A stretch of 58,693 nucleotides of DNA from positions 1-58,693 of the forward strand of contig VERA01000008.1 in NCBI GenBank assembly GCA_018882935.1. The letters run 5' to 3'. The stretch comes from Burkholderiaceae bacterium (GTDB lineage Bacteria; Pseudomonadota; Gammaproteobacteria; Burkholderiales; Burkholderiaceae_D). The position numbers were made by a program, and so were the translations under genes. The notes below the pieces were generated by a model that was given only the letters and a program-made list of their open reading frames with translations, made no database searches and was not told the DNA's origin. Below, in pieces: positions 25,725-33,418 of the stretch (position 1 is the stretch's first letter; the number at the start of each line of letters is the position of its first letter).

Positions 25725-27098
25725 ATGAAGCGTATCCGACTGACTTCTGGTTTGGGGTTCTATGGCGACAACTGGCACCCTGTGCTTGCTGCAATCGAGC
25801 GCGGTGATGTCGATTATGTGTGCTCCGACCACCTGGCCGAGCTAACGCTGGCTATTCTGCAGAAAGATCGTGCCAAAGACCCGGCAGCCGGCTACGCGCG
25901 TGATCTGATACCGATGCTGGCGCGTCTGTGGCCTGCAGCATCGGCACGCGGCGTGAAGTTTATATTCAATGCCGGTGGCTTAAATCCACACGGAGCGGCT
26001 GAAGCACTGCAAAAACTTTTTACCGAAAAACACTGGCATGCGCGTATTGCCGTGGTAACTGGTGATGATGTGCTGCAGCATATTGATAAATTCCAAACCG
26101 GCGGTGAAGCGTTGCAGCATATGGATAGCGGCGCATCGATCGAGCCGATCCGCGAGCAACTCATTTTTGCCAACGCGTATCTCGGCGCACGGCCAATCGC
26201 GCAGGCACTGCAGCAGGGTGCGGACATTGTTATTACCGGCCGGGTTGCCGACGCCGCCCTATTCCTTGGCCCGCTACTGTATGAGTTTGAGTGGAGCGCA
26301 AGTGACTGGTCGCGCATAGCGCAAGGTGTGGTTGCGGGTCATTGTCTCGAATGTTCTGGCCAAGGAGCGGGTGGAAATTTTGGTGCAGCCGGAGTCTGGC
26401 AACGGATACCTGATCTGGCGCATATCGGATTTCCGATTGCAGACGTTGGCAGCGATGGCGAGGTAATTTTATGCAAAGCACCGGGTAGCGGTGGCCGCAT
26501 CAATTTTCATACGGTGCGGCAGCAGCTGCTATATGAAGTCCATGATCCGAAGGCGTATGTCACGCCGGATGTTGTGCTTGATATGAGTGAGCTCGAATTA
26601 ACAGACTTGGGTGATGATCGTGTCAGGGTAACAGGTGCTATCGGCCGCGCCGCACCAGAAAAATTAAAAATAGTCGCTGGCTACCATCACGGCTGGATGG
26701 GCCATATTGTGATTGGATTTTGTTGGCCAGACGCGCTAAAAAAAGCGAAGGCTGCGGTCGATACGGTAAGCCTGATGATGCAGCAACAAGGCATTCATCA
26801 TGATGAGTTATGTATTGAGTTCTTAGGCCAGAGCACCTTTCTTGGTCCGCATGCAACCAAGGCGCAAGATGAAGAGCTGAACGAGATATGGTTGCGTATG
26901 GCAATCCGCACCAAAGAAAAAAAACAGGCTGATGCATTCCCGCGTTTGTTTCCCTGGCTCGCGCTATCGGGCCCACCTTTTATGGGTGGCTTTCATGGTA
27001 TTCCAGCAGCAAGTCAATTAATCGGCGTATGGCCTACACTGATACCGCGTCAATGGGTGGAAGAGCAGATCGCAATTGAGTTACTTGAAACCTTTTAG
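25725..27098 (+). CDS. atuA: AtuA-like acyclic terpene utilisation protein (DUF1446), N-terminal part
   Basis: 457 residues. It matches the DUF1446/AtuA family: IRLTSGLGFYGDNWHPVLAAI, DYVCSDHLAELTLAIL, FNAGGLNPHGAAEAL, ITGRVADAALFLGPL and HCLECSGQGAGGNFG. AtuA is required for growth on citronellol and geraniol in Pseudomonas, but its biochemical role is still unclear. In classical AtuA a small C-terminal ferredoxin-fold-like domain is fused to this region; here it is a separate gene 37 bp downstream. The start ATG at 25725 has only a weak GA-rich ribosome site. Confidence 0.85.
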   Translation: MKRIRLTSGLGFYGDNWHPVLAAIERGDVDYVCSDHLAELTLAILQKDRAKDPAAGYARDLIPMLARLWPAASARGVKFIFNAGGLNPHGAAEALQKLFTEKHWHARIAVVTGDDVLQHIDKFQTGGEALQHMDSGASIEPIREQLIFANAYLGARPIAQALQQGADIVITGRVADAALFLGPLLYEFEWSASDWSRIAQGVVAGHCLECSGQGAGGNFGAAGVWQRIPDLAHIGFPIADVGSDGEVILCKAPGSGGRINFHTVRQQLLYEVHDPKAYVTPDVVLDMSELELTDLGDDRVRVTGAIGRAAPEKLKIVAGYHHGWMGHIVIGFCWPDALKKAKAAVDTVSLMMQQQGIHHDELCIEFLGQSTFLGPHATKAQDEELNEIWLRMAIRTKEKKQADAFPRLFPWLALSGPPFMGGFHGIPAASQLIGVWPTLIPRQWVEEQIAIELLETF

Positions 27099-27135
27099 CA
27101 GCAAAATTTTTAGCTTAATTTTAGTGTGAGTATTC

Positions 27136-27540
27136 ATGAAACTCTGCCTTGCTCAAATCGCACATGCCCGCAGTGGTGATAAAGGCGATATCGCTGACCT
27201 CAGCCTGTTTGCATGGGAGCCGACCGGCTATAGCATTCTCGCTCAACATGTAACTGTCGACGCGTTGCGGCAGCATTTTTCCCATCTGTGGCCAGCATCG
27301 AAACAGGTGAATGCCACATCAGAATACGCACACCCCATCGAACGCTATGAATTGCCCAAGCTGCTCGCACTGAAATTCGTATTGCATGGCGCACTGAACG
27401 GCGGGGCCACATCCAGCCTGCGCAGCGATAATCTCGGCAAGACCATAGGCGCGCAATTACTCAAAATGGAGATTGATATTCCCGATGATGAGGCGGTGAC
27501 TGTGCTTCAAGCCACGCAGCAGGCAATTGCTGTTTTCTGA
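27136..27540 (+). CDS. AtuA C-terminal domain protein (stand-alone)
   Basis: 134 residues. The motif AQIAHARSGDKGDIADLSLFAW near the N-terminus corresponds to the C-terminal module of AtuA-like proteins (HARSGDKG is the recognisable core). KFVLHGALNGGATSSLRSDNLGKT follows. Together with the preceding 457-residue protein the length (591) equals a full AtuA, so this is a split form. Ribosome site GTGAG lies before the ATG. Probably it is a partner of the larger protein. The next gene begins 15 bp further on. Confidence 0.82.
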   Translation: MKLCLAQIAHARSGDKGDIADLSLFAWEPTGYSILAQHVTVDALRQHFSHLWPASKQVNATSEYAHPIERYELPKLLALKFVLHGALNGGATSSLRSDNLGKTIGAQLLKMEIDIPDDEAVTVLQATQQAIAVF

Positions 27541-27555
27541 GAATCTCTCGAACCC

Positions 27556-29163
27556 ATGACATCTCAGCCAAGCCGCAGCCCAAGCGTTCGCGATGCTTTC
27601 ATCCGTTTGATGAAAGACTTAGGTATCGATACGGTATTCGGTAATCCAGGCTCAACTGAATTACCTATGTTTCGGCAATTCCCTGCTGATATGCGTTATG
27701 TGCTGGGTCTTCAAGAATCGGTAGTGGTGGGCATGGCCGATGGCTACGCACAAGCTACCAAGGGGGCAGCGCTGGTGAACTTGCACTCAGCGGTGGGGGT
27801 TGGCCATGCCATGGGAAATATCTTCACGGCATATAAAAACCAAACACCACTCATCATTACTGCCGGTCAGCAGGCGCGCTCGATTTTACCGTTTGACCCC
27901 TATTTGTTTTCTGCTCAGTCCACGGATTTACCTAAACCTTATGTGAAATGGGCATGCGAGCCTGCTCGTGCAGCTGATGTACCTATTGCGTTGGCGCGCG
28001 CCTATTACATGGCGATGCAAGCGCCGCGCGGCCCGGTGTTCTTGTCAATTCCTGCAGATGACTGGGAAGCCGAAACAGATTGGGTGGTACCGCGATCAGT
28101 CAGTCAATCAATCGGCCCGGAGCCAACCTTACTCAGCCGGCTTAGCCACGACCTTGGTAAAGCAAACAATATCGCATTGATCACCGGTGCCGGCGTAGCG
28201 CGAGATGGTGCAATTCGCCGAGCAGTACGCTTGGCTGAACAATATCAGGCGGCGGTATACAGCGCGCCGATGAGCGCGCGATGCGGATTCCCTGAGCGGC
28301 ATACCTTATTCATGGGGTTTTTACCGCCAATGCGCGAAAAAATTGTCGCCCAATTACAGCGCTATGATTTCATTTTAGTACTCGGCGCGCCCGCGTTCAC
28401 GTATCACATTGAAGGTGCTGGCCCGCATATTCCATTGGGCGCTACGTGCTGGCAAATTATCGATGACCCAAACATAGCGGCATGGACACCCACCGGCCAC
28501 ACCATCGTGTCGAGTATTGATCTAGCGCTTGATGCGCTACTTGCTATAAACGCCTCTTCCGATCAGCCACGATCTGCGCCACCTGCCCGAGCAAAACCAC
28601 CACAGCCTCTTGCTACCTCACCCATGAGTGCCGCGTTCGTTCTGAGCGTATTAGATCAGGTGCGCGGCAAGAACGATGTCATCGTCGAAGAATCACCAAG
28701 TACGCGCACTACCATGCAGCAGTATTTGCCGATGGAGGGTGAAGATCATTTTTATACAATGGCGAGCGGCGGATTAGGCTGGGGAATGCCTGCTGCGGTG
28801 GGCGTCGCGCTCGGTAGAAAAAAACTGGGCCTGGCGGGCAGCGTTATCGCCCTGATCGGCGATGGCTCGGCAATGTACGCAATACAAGCACTGCACAGCG
28901 CTGCTGAACTGGGCTTGCCGATCATCTTTCTGATTATGAATAATCGCCGCTACGCGGCGCTGCAGGAGTTCGCGCCGGTGTTTGGCTATGCGCCCGATGA
29001 AAAACCTGTTGGTACAGATTTATCAGGTATTGATTTTGTCAGGCTGGCGGAGGCGCAAGGCGTGCAAGCCGCTCGTTTAGATAACCCGGATGAGCTTAGC
29101 TCGTCTTTGCTGGCGGCGCTGAGTGCTGAGGGACCGTATCTTTTGGAAGTCGTTATTGCCTGA
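27556..29163 (+). CDS. ThDP-dependent 2-oxoacid decarboxylase, benzoylformate decarboxylase-like
   Basis: 535 residues with the three ThDP-enzyme domains. Residues that define benzoylformate decarboxylase are all present: S33 in GNPGSTELP, the ThDP-activating E54 in LQESVVVGMADGYAQ, H77 in NLHSAVG, and H284 in LGAPAFTYH. The metal/ThDP motif begins GDGSAMYAI near 435 and ends with NN. The enzyme would decarboxylate an aryl- or branched 2-oxo acid to an aldehyde in the cytoplasm. It follows the AtuA pair by 15 bp, an unusual partnership, so the true substrate could be other than benzoylformate. An acetolactate-synthase-like function is less likely given these residues. Confidence 0.85.
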   Translation: MTSQPSRSPSVRDAFIRLMKDLGIDTVFGNPGSTELPMFRQFPADMRYVLGLQESVVVGMADGYAQATKGAALVNLHSAVGVGHAMGNIFTAYKNQTPLIITAGQQARSILPFDPYLFSAQSTDLPKPYVKWACEPARAADVPIALARAYYMAMQAPRGPVFLSIPADDWEAETDWVVPRSVSQSIGPEPTLLSRLSHDLGKANNIALITGAGVARDGAIRRAVRLAEQYQAAVYSAPMSARCGFPERHTLFMGFLPPMREKIVAQLQRYDFILVLGAPAFTYHIEGAGPHIPLGATCWQIIDDPNIAAWTPTGHTIVSSIDLALDALLAINASSDQPRSAPPARAKPPQPLATSPMSAAFVLSVLDQVRGKNDVIVEESPSTRTTMQQYLPMEGEDHFYTMASGGLGWGMPAAVGVALGRKKLGLAGSVIALIGDGSAMYAIQALHSAAELGLPIIFLIMNNRRYAALQEFAPVFGYAPDEKPVGTDLSGIDFVRLAEAQGVQAARLDNPDELSSSLLAALSAEGPYLLEVVIA

Positions 29164-29298
29164 CGAAATGTACTGAAAGCCTGTCGCATCAGGTCGCTAG
29201 TAAGGTGGCGGCAAAGGCTATGCAAGATGCCCGCCGGTTTGCCACCGACGCCGCAAGTGGCCTAGCCAGACAGGTTCTATTGAGTCGCTGAGGCGCGC

Positions 29299-29337
29299 TA
29301 CTCGACAGTTTGAAAATACCTAATCGCTGGTCGAGTA
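29299..29337. promoter_or_regulatory. Inverted repeat upstream of the amidase gene
   Basis: A perfect 8-bp inverted repeat, TACTCGAC (29299-29306) and GTCGAGTA (29330-29337), lies about 100 bp before the amidase start, with centres 31 bp (three helical turns) apart. This suits a dimeric or looping regulator, and the LuxR-type regulator encoded just downstream of the amidase is a candidate. The rest of the 276-bp gap (29164-29439) holds no convincing gene. Confidence 0.35.
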
Positions 29338-29439
29338 TGCCCCGCATGTCCCCAACAATGAGGACAGACACTCCGCCTCAATCCCAACACACTAGCCTTT
29401 GGGTCGTGCATGGCTCAACAAACACTCAAGGAGAACATC

Positions 29440-30963
29440 ATGTACAAGCAAAGCTTCTCAAGCGCCGCGGCCAGCATATTCGCAACAGCGCTTATGGTCG
29501 CATCATCGGCTTATGCAGATCATCACGCCACGGGTTCAGATACTTTAACCGCAGCAAAAGCTGCTGCGGATATTTGTGCGGGCAAGGTCAAGAGCGAGAG
29601 CCTCGTAGCCGAGTCGCTTAGCCGCGCTAAAGCGCTATCAGAGCTGAACGCTTTCATCACCCTTGACGAGGGCGGTGCAATATCCGCAGCCAAGCAGGTC
29701 GATGCCGCTAGAAAGAGTGGCGCACGTTGTAAGCCGCTCGAAGGTGTACCGATTGTCATTAAAGATAATATTGAAGTGGTAGGCCTGCCCAGTACTGCCG
29801 GCACGAAAGCATTAATGAAATACGTGCCAAAAGCGGATGCCCCGGTGGTCGCCAAACTACGCGCTGCAGGCGCCATAGTAATTGGCAAGACCAATATGCA
29901 TGAATTGGCTTTTGGTGTATCCGGTTTTAATCCAAGCTTCTCGAGCAGTTCCAATGCGGGCGTACGTAATGCCTACGACAGTAGCAAGATTGCGGGTGGC
30001 TCCTCGTCAGGTACGGCAGCAGCTGTCTCCGCCAGAATTGCACCGGCAGGTCTTGGAACCGATACCGGCGGCTCGGTCCGCGTTCCATGCGCATTAAACG
30101 GCTGCTCATCGTTACGCCCGACCTTAGGCAGATACTCGCAAGCAGGAATTGCGCCGATCTCACGCACGCGCGACACTGCCGGTCCGATGGCAATTAGCAT
30201 GGCTGATGTTGAGCTACTCGACCGGGTGATTACCGGAGAATCTCCCGTCCGCGCCGCTGATCTGAAAAAGCTTCGCTTTGGCGTCTACGCACCAATGCTT
30301 GCCAACTTGGATGCGGATACCAGAGCCGGATTTGATGTGGCAATACAAAAAATGAGAGATGCCGGTGTGACTATCGTCGACGTGGATATTCCCGGACTTA
30401 CAGAACTCAACGGCCAGATCGGCTTCCCGGTTGCGTTATACGAAGCCTACGATGATATGGTCAGTTACCTGAACTACAGCGGCTCCGGTGTCACCATCGC
30501 CGATCTCGCCAAGGAGATTAGCAGCCCGGATGTAAAAGGCACCTACGATGGTTTGGTCATCCCGCGCAAACTGCCAGGACCTGATAATTCACTCGTCGAT
30601 GCAAAGCCTGCCTACGATGCAGCAATTAGCACTGCCCGGCCGGCATTGATCAAGCTATATCAATCCACCTTTAGCAAAAACAAGATTGATGCGCTTGTGT
30701 TCCCGACTGTGACCAAGGTCGCGATGGATGCCACGCCAGATTCCAGCAGTCTGGGTAATTTCCTTGCCTATATTCAGAATACCGACCCAGGTAGTAACGC
30801 CGGTATTCCAGGCCTGCAGGTACCGGTGGGTCTGGGTACCTCGAGCAAGCTTCCGGTGGGGCTGGAGCTGGATGGCCCGGCGGGCAGCGACCGAAAACTC
30901 ATCGGTATCGGGCTCGCACTTGAGCAGTTATTCGGACGCCTGCCGCCGCCTGCAAAGCGGTAA
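29440..30963 (+). CDS. Exported amidase-signature hydrolase (mandelamide hydrolase-like?)
   Basis: 507 residues from ATG 29440, with AAGGAG well spaced before it. A signal peptide spans about 1-27 (cleavage after AYA), so it acts in the periplasm. The amidase-signature triad is complete: K108 (VIKDN), cis-Ser S188 (GGSSSG) and nucleophile S212 (TDTGGSVRVP). It hydrolyses a carboxamide to acid and ammonia. Its length equals, as far as I remember, that of mandelamide hydrolase (MdlY), and a benzoylformate-decarboxylase-like gene precedes it, so an aryl-amide substrate is a reasonable guess, not a demonstrated one. It could serve nitrogen release as well. Confidence 0.85.
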   Translation: MYKQSFSSAAASIFATALMVASSAYADHHATGSDTLTAAKAAADICAGKVKSESLVAESLSRAKALSELNAFITLDEGGAISAAKQVDAARKSGARCKPLEGVPIVIKDNIEVVGLPSTAGTKALMKYVPKADAPVVAKLRAAGAIVIGKTNMHELAFGVSGFNPSFSSSSNAGVRNAYDSSKIAGGSSSGTAAAVSARIAPAGLGTDTGGSVRVPCALNGCSSLRPTLGRYSQAGIAPISRTRDTAGPMAISMADVELLDRVITGESPVRAADLKKLRFGVYAPMLANLDADTRAGFDVAIQKMRDAGVTIVDVDIPGLTELNGQIGFPVALYEAYDDMVSYLNYSGSGVTIADLAKEISSPDVKGTYDGLVIPRKLPGPDNSLVDAKPAYDAAISTARPALIKLYQSTFSKNKIDALVFPTVTKVAMDATPDSSSLGNFLAYIQNTDPGSNAGIPGLQVPVGLGTSSKLPVGLELDGPAGSDRKLIGIGLALEQLFGRLPPPAKR

Positions 30964-30966
30964 CTA

Positions 30967-31704
30967 CTAATGATTTTTCCCGAGCGCAGCGGCTAAGCCG
31001 CTGCGCCGGTTCAAGCCAAGCTTTGAGAAAATGCGCTTTAGGTAAGTGCGTACGGTAGATAACTCAATGGCTAGCCGCACTGCAATCTCTTTGTCTGTTA
31101 ATCCCTCGATCACACACTGCGCGACCGCGCGCTCCCTTGCTGAAAGCGTTGATATACCTTCGTACTTGTCATAGACAGGTGTATCGATCTCTGCGCTTTG
31201 GCGTAAGGCTTTTGAGAATGCCGGCTCGATTAAATTCAATAGCTCGAGGGTGTGACGATCAAAGTTTGATCGATTATGTCGACGCCATATTCTCAAATCG
31301 CCGACATTACGGCCATTTACATTGCTGTACACATTCACACCCCAATGCAGCCCGTCCCGCGCTAAAAAATCATTAAAAAACTCGGTGCGCATCAAGTCAC
31401 GCTGTGGCATCACCTGAGTTACTAGTGTCGGCACTCTGCGTCGCTGCAGCTCGAAAGTGATGGGGTCATGAAACTGGTAATACGCATCATAGGTACCGAG
31501 ATTGGCCGCGTCCATGTTGATCGAAATGCCCTCATCAAACTTGTTTTCCGAATCGTTCCATACATACGATGCGAAAAAATCAGCTTGCAATAGCTCCATC
31601 AAACAATACCCCAGCTGCTCACGCACATCGGTCGCAGATAATCCTTCCGCCAACAGGCCGAATGCTTTGGATAACAGCCGAGTTTCGCGCGCGCTGAGAT
31701 ACAT
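30967..31704 (-). CDS. LuxR-family transcriptional regulator
   Basis: 245 residues. The C-terminal LuxR/FixJ helix-turn-helix (about 183-240) reads STLSARERAVAQCVIEGL, then TDKEIAVRLAIELSTVRTYL and KRIFSKLGL. The N-terminal half is not a response-regulator receiver; it looks like a GAF- or autoinducer-like sensor domain (FFASYVWNDSENKF, then DPITFELQRRRVPTL) whose ligand I cannot name. It is convergent with the amidase gene (3 bp apart) and divergent from the MHS transporter gene, so it probably controls one or both. Confidence 0.82.
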   Translation of the reverse strand: MYLSARETRLLSKAFGLLAEGLSATDVREQLGYCLMELLQADFFASYVWNDSENKFDEGISINMDAANLGTYDAYYQFHDPITFELQRRRVPTLVTQVMPQRDLMRTEFFNDFLARDGLHWGVNVYSNVNGRNVGDLRIWRRHNRSNFDRHTLELLNLIEPAFSKALRQSAEIDTPVYDKYEGISTLSARERAVAQCVIEGLTDKEIAVRLAIELSTVRTYLKRIFSKLGLNRRSGLAAALGKNH

Positions 31705-31811
31705 GCGCTTGAGTCTAAGGCGCTATCTCGGCGATTGCAAAAGTTTATATATTTATAATTTATTTTTGTACATGATGCTGACACAGCAGCGGCATCAGGC
31801 ACAATCCCGCC

Positions 31812-33104
31812 ATGTCCGCACCAAACAACTACAACCGCATCGCGCTGGCCGCGTGCTTTGGTACCTTCATCGAGTGGTACGACTTCCTGACGTTTGCGAC
31901 GCTCGCGGTTCATTTCGCTGCGCTGTTCTTTCCGACGGACGACCCGGTCGCTGGATTGCTCTACAGCCTGGCCACCTTCGGTATCGGCATGGTAGTGCGC
32001 CCGCTGGGCGCCGCGGTGTTCGGATCATTTGGTGACAGGTATGGTCGCCGTCAAGTGTTCATAGCGACCATTGGCATCATGGGCATCGCTACATTTTTGG
32101 TTGGTTTGCTCCCCACATTTGCTGAGTGGGGATGGTGGGCCACCGGCCTGCTGCTCGCACTTCGTGTCATTCAAGGCTTAGCCATGGGGGGTGAAATTGG
32201 TGGCGCCAATGTGTACCTTGCCGAGCATGCGCCGCGCGAAAAACGCGGGGCCGCCACCAGTGTGCTGCAATGGATGGGTGGTCTCGGTATTCTGGCTTCG
32301 ACTGCGCAGCTGATTATTCTGCAAACATGGCTCAGTAAAGAAGATTTTTCGAGCTGGGGTTGGCGTATACCTTTTTTATTATCCGCAGTATTGCTGCTGC
32401 TGAGCTTCAAGGCACGACTCGCACTGCTCGAGTCGCCCGTATTTAATCAAGTGCAAAGCACCGGTAATACCAGTGCCACACCGCTCAAGGACTGTGTGCA
32501 AGACCCACAAACCTTGCGCCATATGCTGCTACTGTTTTTTGGGGTTTCAGCAGGCGGCAGTGTTTTATTTTTCAGCTCGCAGGTGTACCTCGCGGTTTAT
32601 CTGAAAACTGTAGTGCAGATGAACCCGGTCACGGTCAGCTGGTTGAGTGCGGCAAGCACCGTATGCCTATTCCCGCTGACATTTTTAGCCGGCGCGCTAT
32701 CCGACCGATGGGGTAGGCGGCCGGTGGTGCTATCGGGATTATTACTCGGTACTGTTGCGATTATCCCGGTTTACATTGCCCTACCCCAGCTGGCTGATCG
32801 GTTGGAACTGGTATTTATACTGCAGCTGATATTAGTGAGCGCGGTTGCACTGGTCACCGGCCCGCAGACGGCCTTACTGTCAGAGCTGTTCAATGCGCGC
32901 ACGCGCTATACCGCTGTGGGCTTGCCGCACAATCTCTCTGCCGGCTGGATCGGCGGCTTATCGCCCTATATGGTGAACCTGATCGCGAGCAAATCAGGCG
33001 TTGCCCTGGTCGGCCTTATCTACCCAAACGCCCTGTTACTCATAGCGCTTCTGGTGTGCTACTTCAAGCTACCGGAGACGCAGGGCCGCGACCTGGGCTC
33101 ATAG
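31812..33104 (+). CDS. MFS transporter, metabolite:H+ symporter (MHS) family
   Basis: 430 residues, 12 predicted membrane helices. The MHS signature is clear: ACFGTFIEWYDFLTF at the first helix, RPLGAAVFGSFGDRYGRR (the A-like motif) and RVIQGLAMGGEIGGANVYLAEH. The central loop is short. Family members import dicarboxylates, aromatic acids, proline/betaine or shikimate with protons. Context (LuxR regulator, exported amidase, benzoylformate-decarboxylase-like enzyme) suggests uptake of an aromatic or hydroxy acid, for instance the amidase product. This is inferred only from context. Confidence 0.85.
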   Translation: MSAPNNYNRIALAACFGTFIEWYDFLTFATLAVHFAALFFPTDDPVAGLLYSLATFGIGMVVRPLGAAVFGSFGDRYGRRQVFIATIGIMGIATFLVGLLPTFAEWGWWATGLLLALRVIQGLAMGGEIGGANVYLAEHAPREKRGAATSVLQWMGGLGILASTAQLIILQTWLSKEDFSSWGWRIPFLLSAVLLLLSFKARLALLESPVFNQVQSTGNTSATPLKDCVQDPQTLRHMLLLFFGVSAGGSVLFFSSQVYLAVYLKTVVQMNPVTVSWLSAASTVCLFPLTFLAGALSDRWGRRPVVLSGLLLGTVAIIPVYIALPQLADRLELVFILQLILVSAVALVTGPQTALLSELFNARTRYTAVGLPHNLSAGWIGGLSPYMVNLIASKSGVALVGLIYPNALLLIALLVCYFKLPETQGRDLGS

Positions 33105-33163
33105 CTATTCAGCTTGATTGAGGCGCGCTCAACATACCGACACACAGCGCGCGTAATAACAGA

Positions 33164-33221
33164 GCACCACCAAGGCGCGCGCCGATGTATCTGGATCTTT
33201 TTGCCCGCACTGCATGAGTGC
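33164..33221 (+). promoter_or_regulatory. Candidate NtrC-binding sites upstream of urtA
   Basis: GCAC-N7-GTGC at 33207-33221 exactly matches the architecture of NtrC sites. A second, imperfect copy (GCAC-N7-GCGC) is at 33164-33178, its centre 43 bp (four turns) away. They lie about 160 and 200 bp upstream of the predicted sigma-54 start, suitable for an enhancer. The surrounding 33105-33418 gap (314 bp) contains no gene. Confidence 0.55.
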
Positions 33222-33350
33222 GTGGTGCGCCAAGCTCTGCCAACGCAAGCGCCTACTGCGCCCCGAAGTGGTGACGATCAATCCTTGAAGTTTCCTCGCA
33301 ATTAAATAATCTCGTTGATATATAAGGCTTTATCGGTGAGCTCATGATGT

Positions 33351-33366
33351 GGGCACGGTGGTTGCT
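33351..33366 (+). promoter_or_regulatory. Sigma-54 (-24/-12) promoter for urtABCDE
   Basis: GGGCACGGTGGTTGCT: the invariant GG (33352-33353) and GC (33364-33365) are separated by exactly 10 bp, and GGCACG-N4-TTGCT matches the consensus except for one base before GG. The predicted start is near 33377, leaving about 40 nt of leader before the AGGAG ribosome site of urtA. This indicates nitrogen-limited expression. Confidence 0.7.
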
Positions 33367-33418
33367 AAACCAGGGTAGTTGCACCAGACCCGCCCTTACA
33401 ACCTCAGGAGAACATCGC

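Noticed and set aside
29164-29290. A short frame reading like a helical Ala/Lys/Arg-rich C-terminus (phasin-like) after the decarboxylase gene.
   Set aside because: It has no start codon with a ribosome site and no upstream part. At about 40 codons it cannot be distinguished from chance.
33114-33305. A 63-codon frame in the region upstream of urtA.
   Set aside because: It overlaps the NtrC-like sites, has no ribosome site and has an unusual composition rich in His, Arg and Thr. The region is better explained as control DNA.
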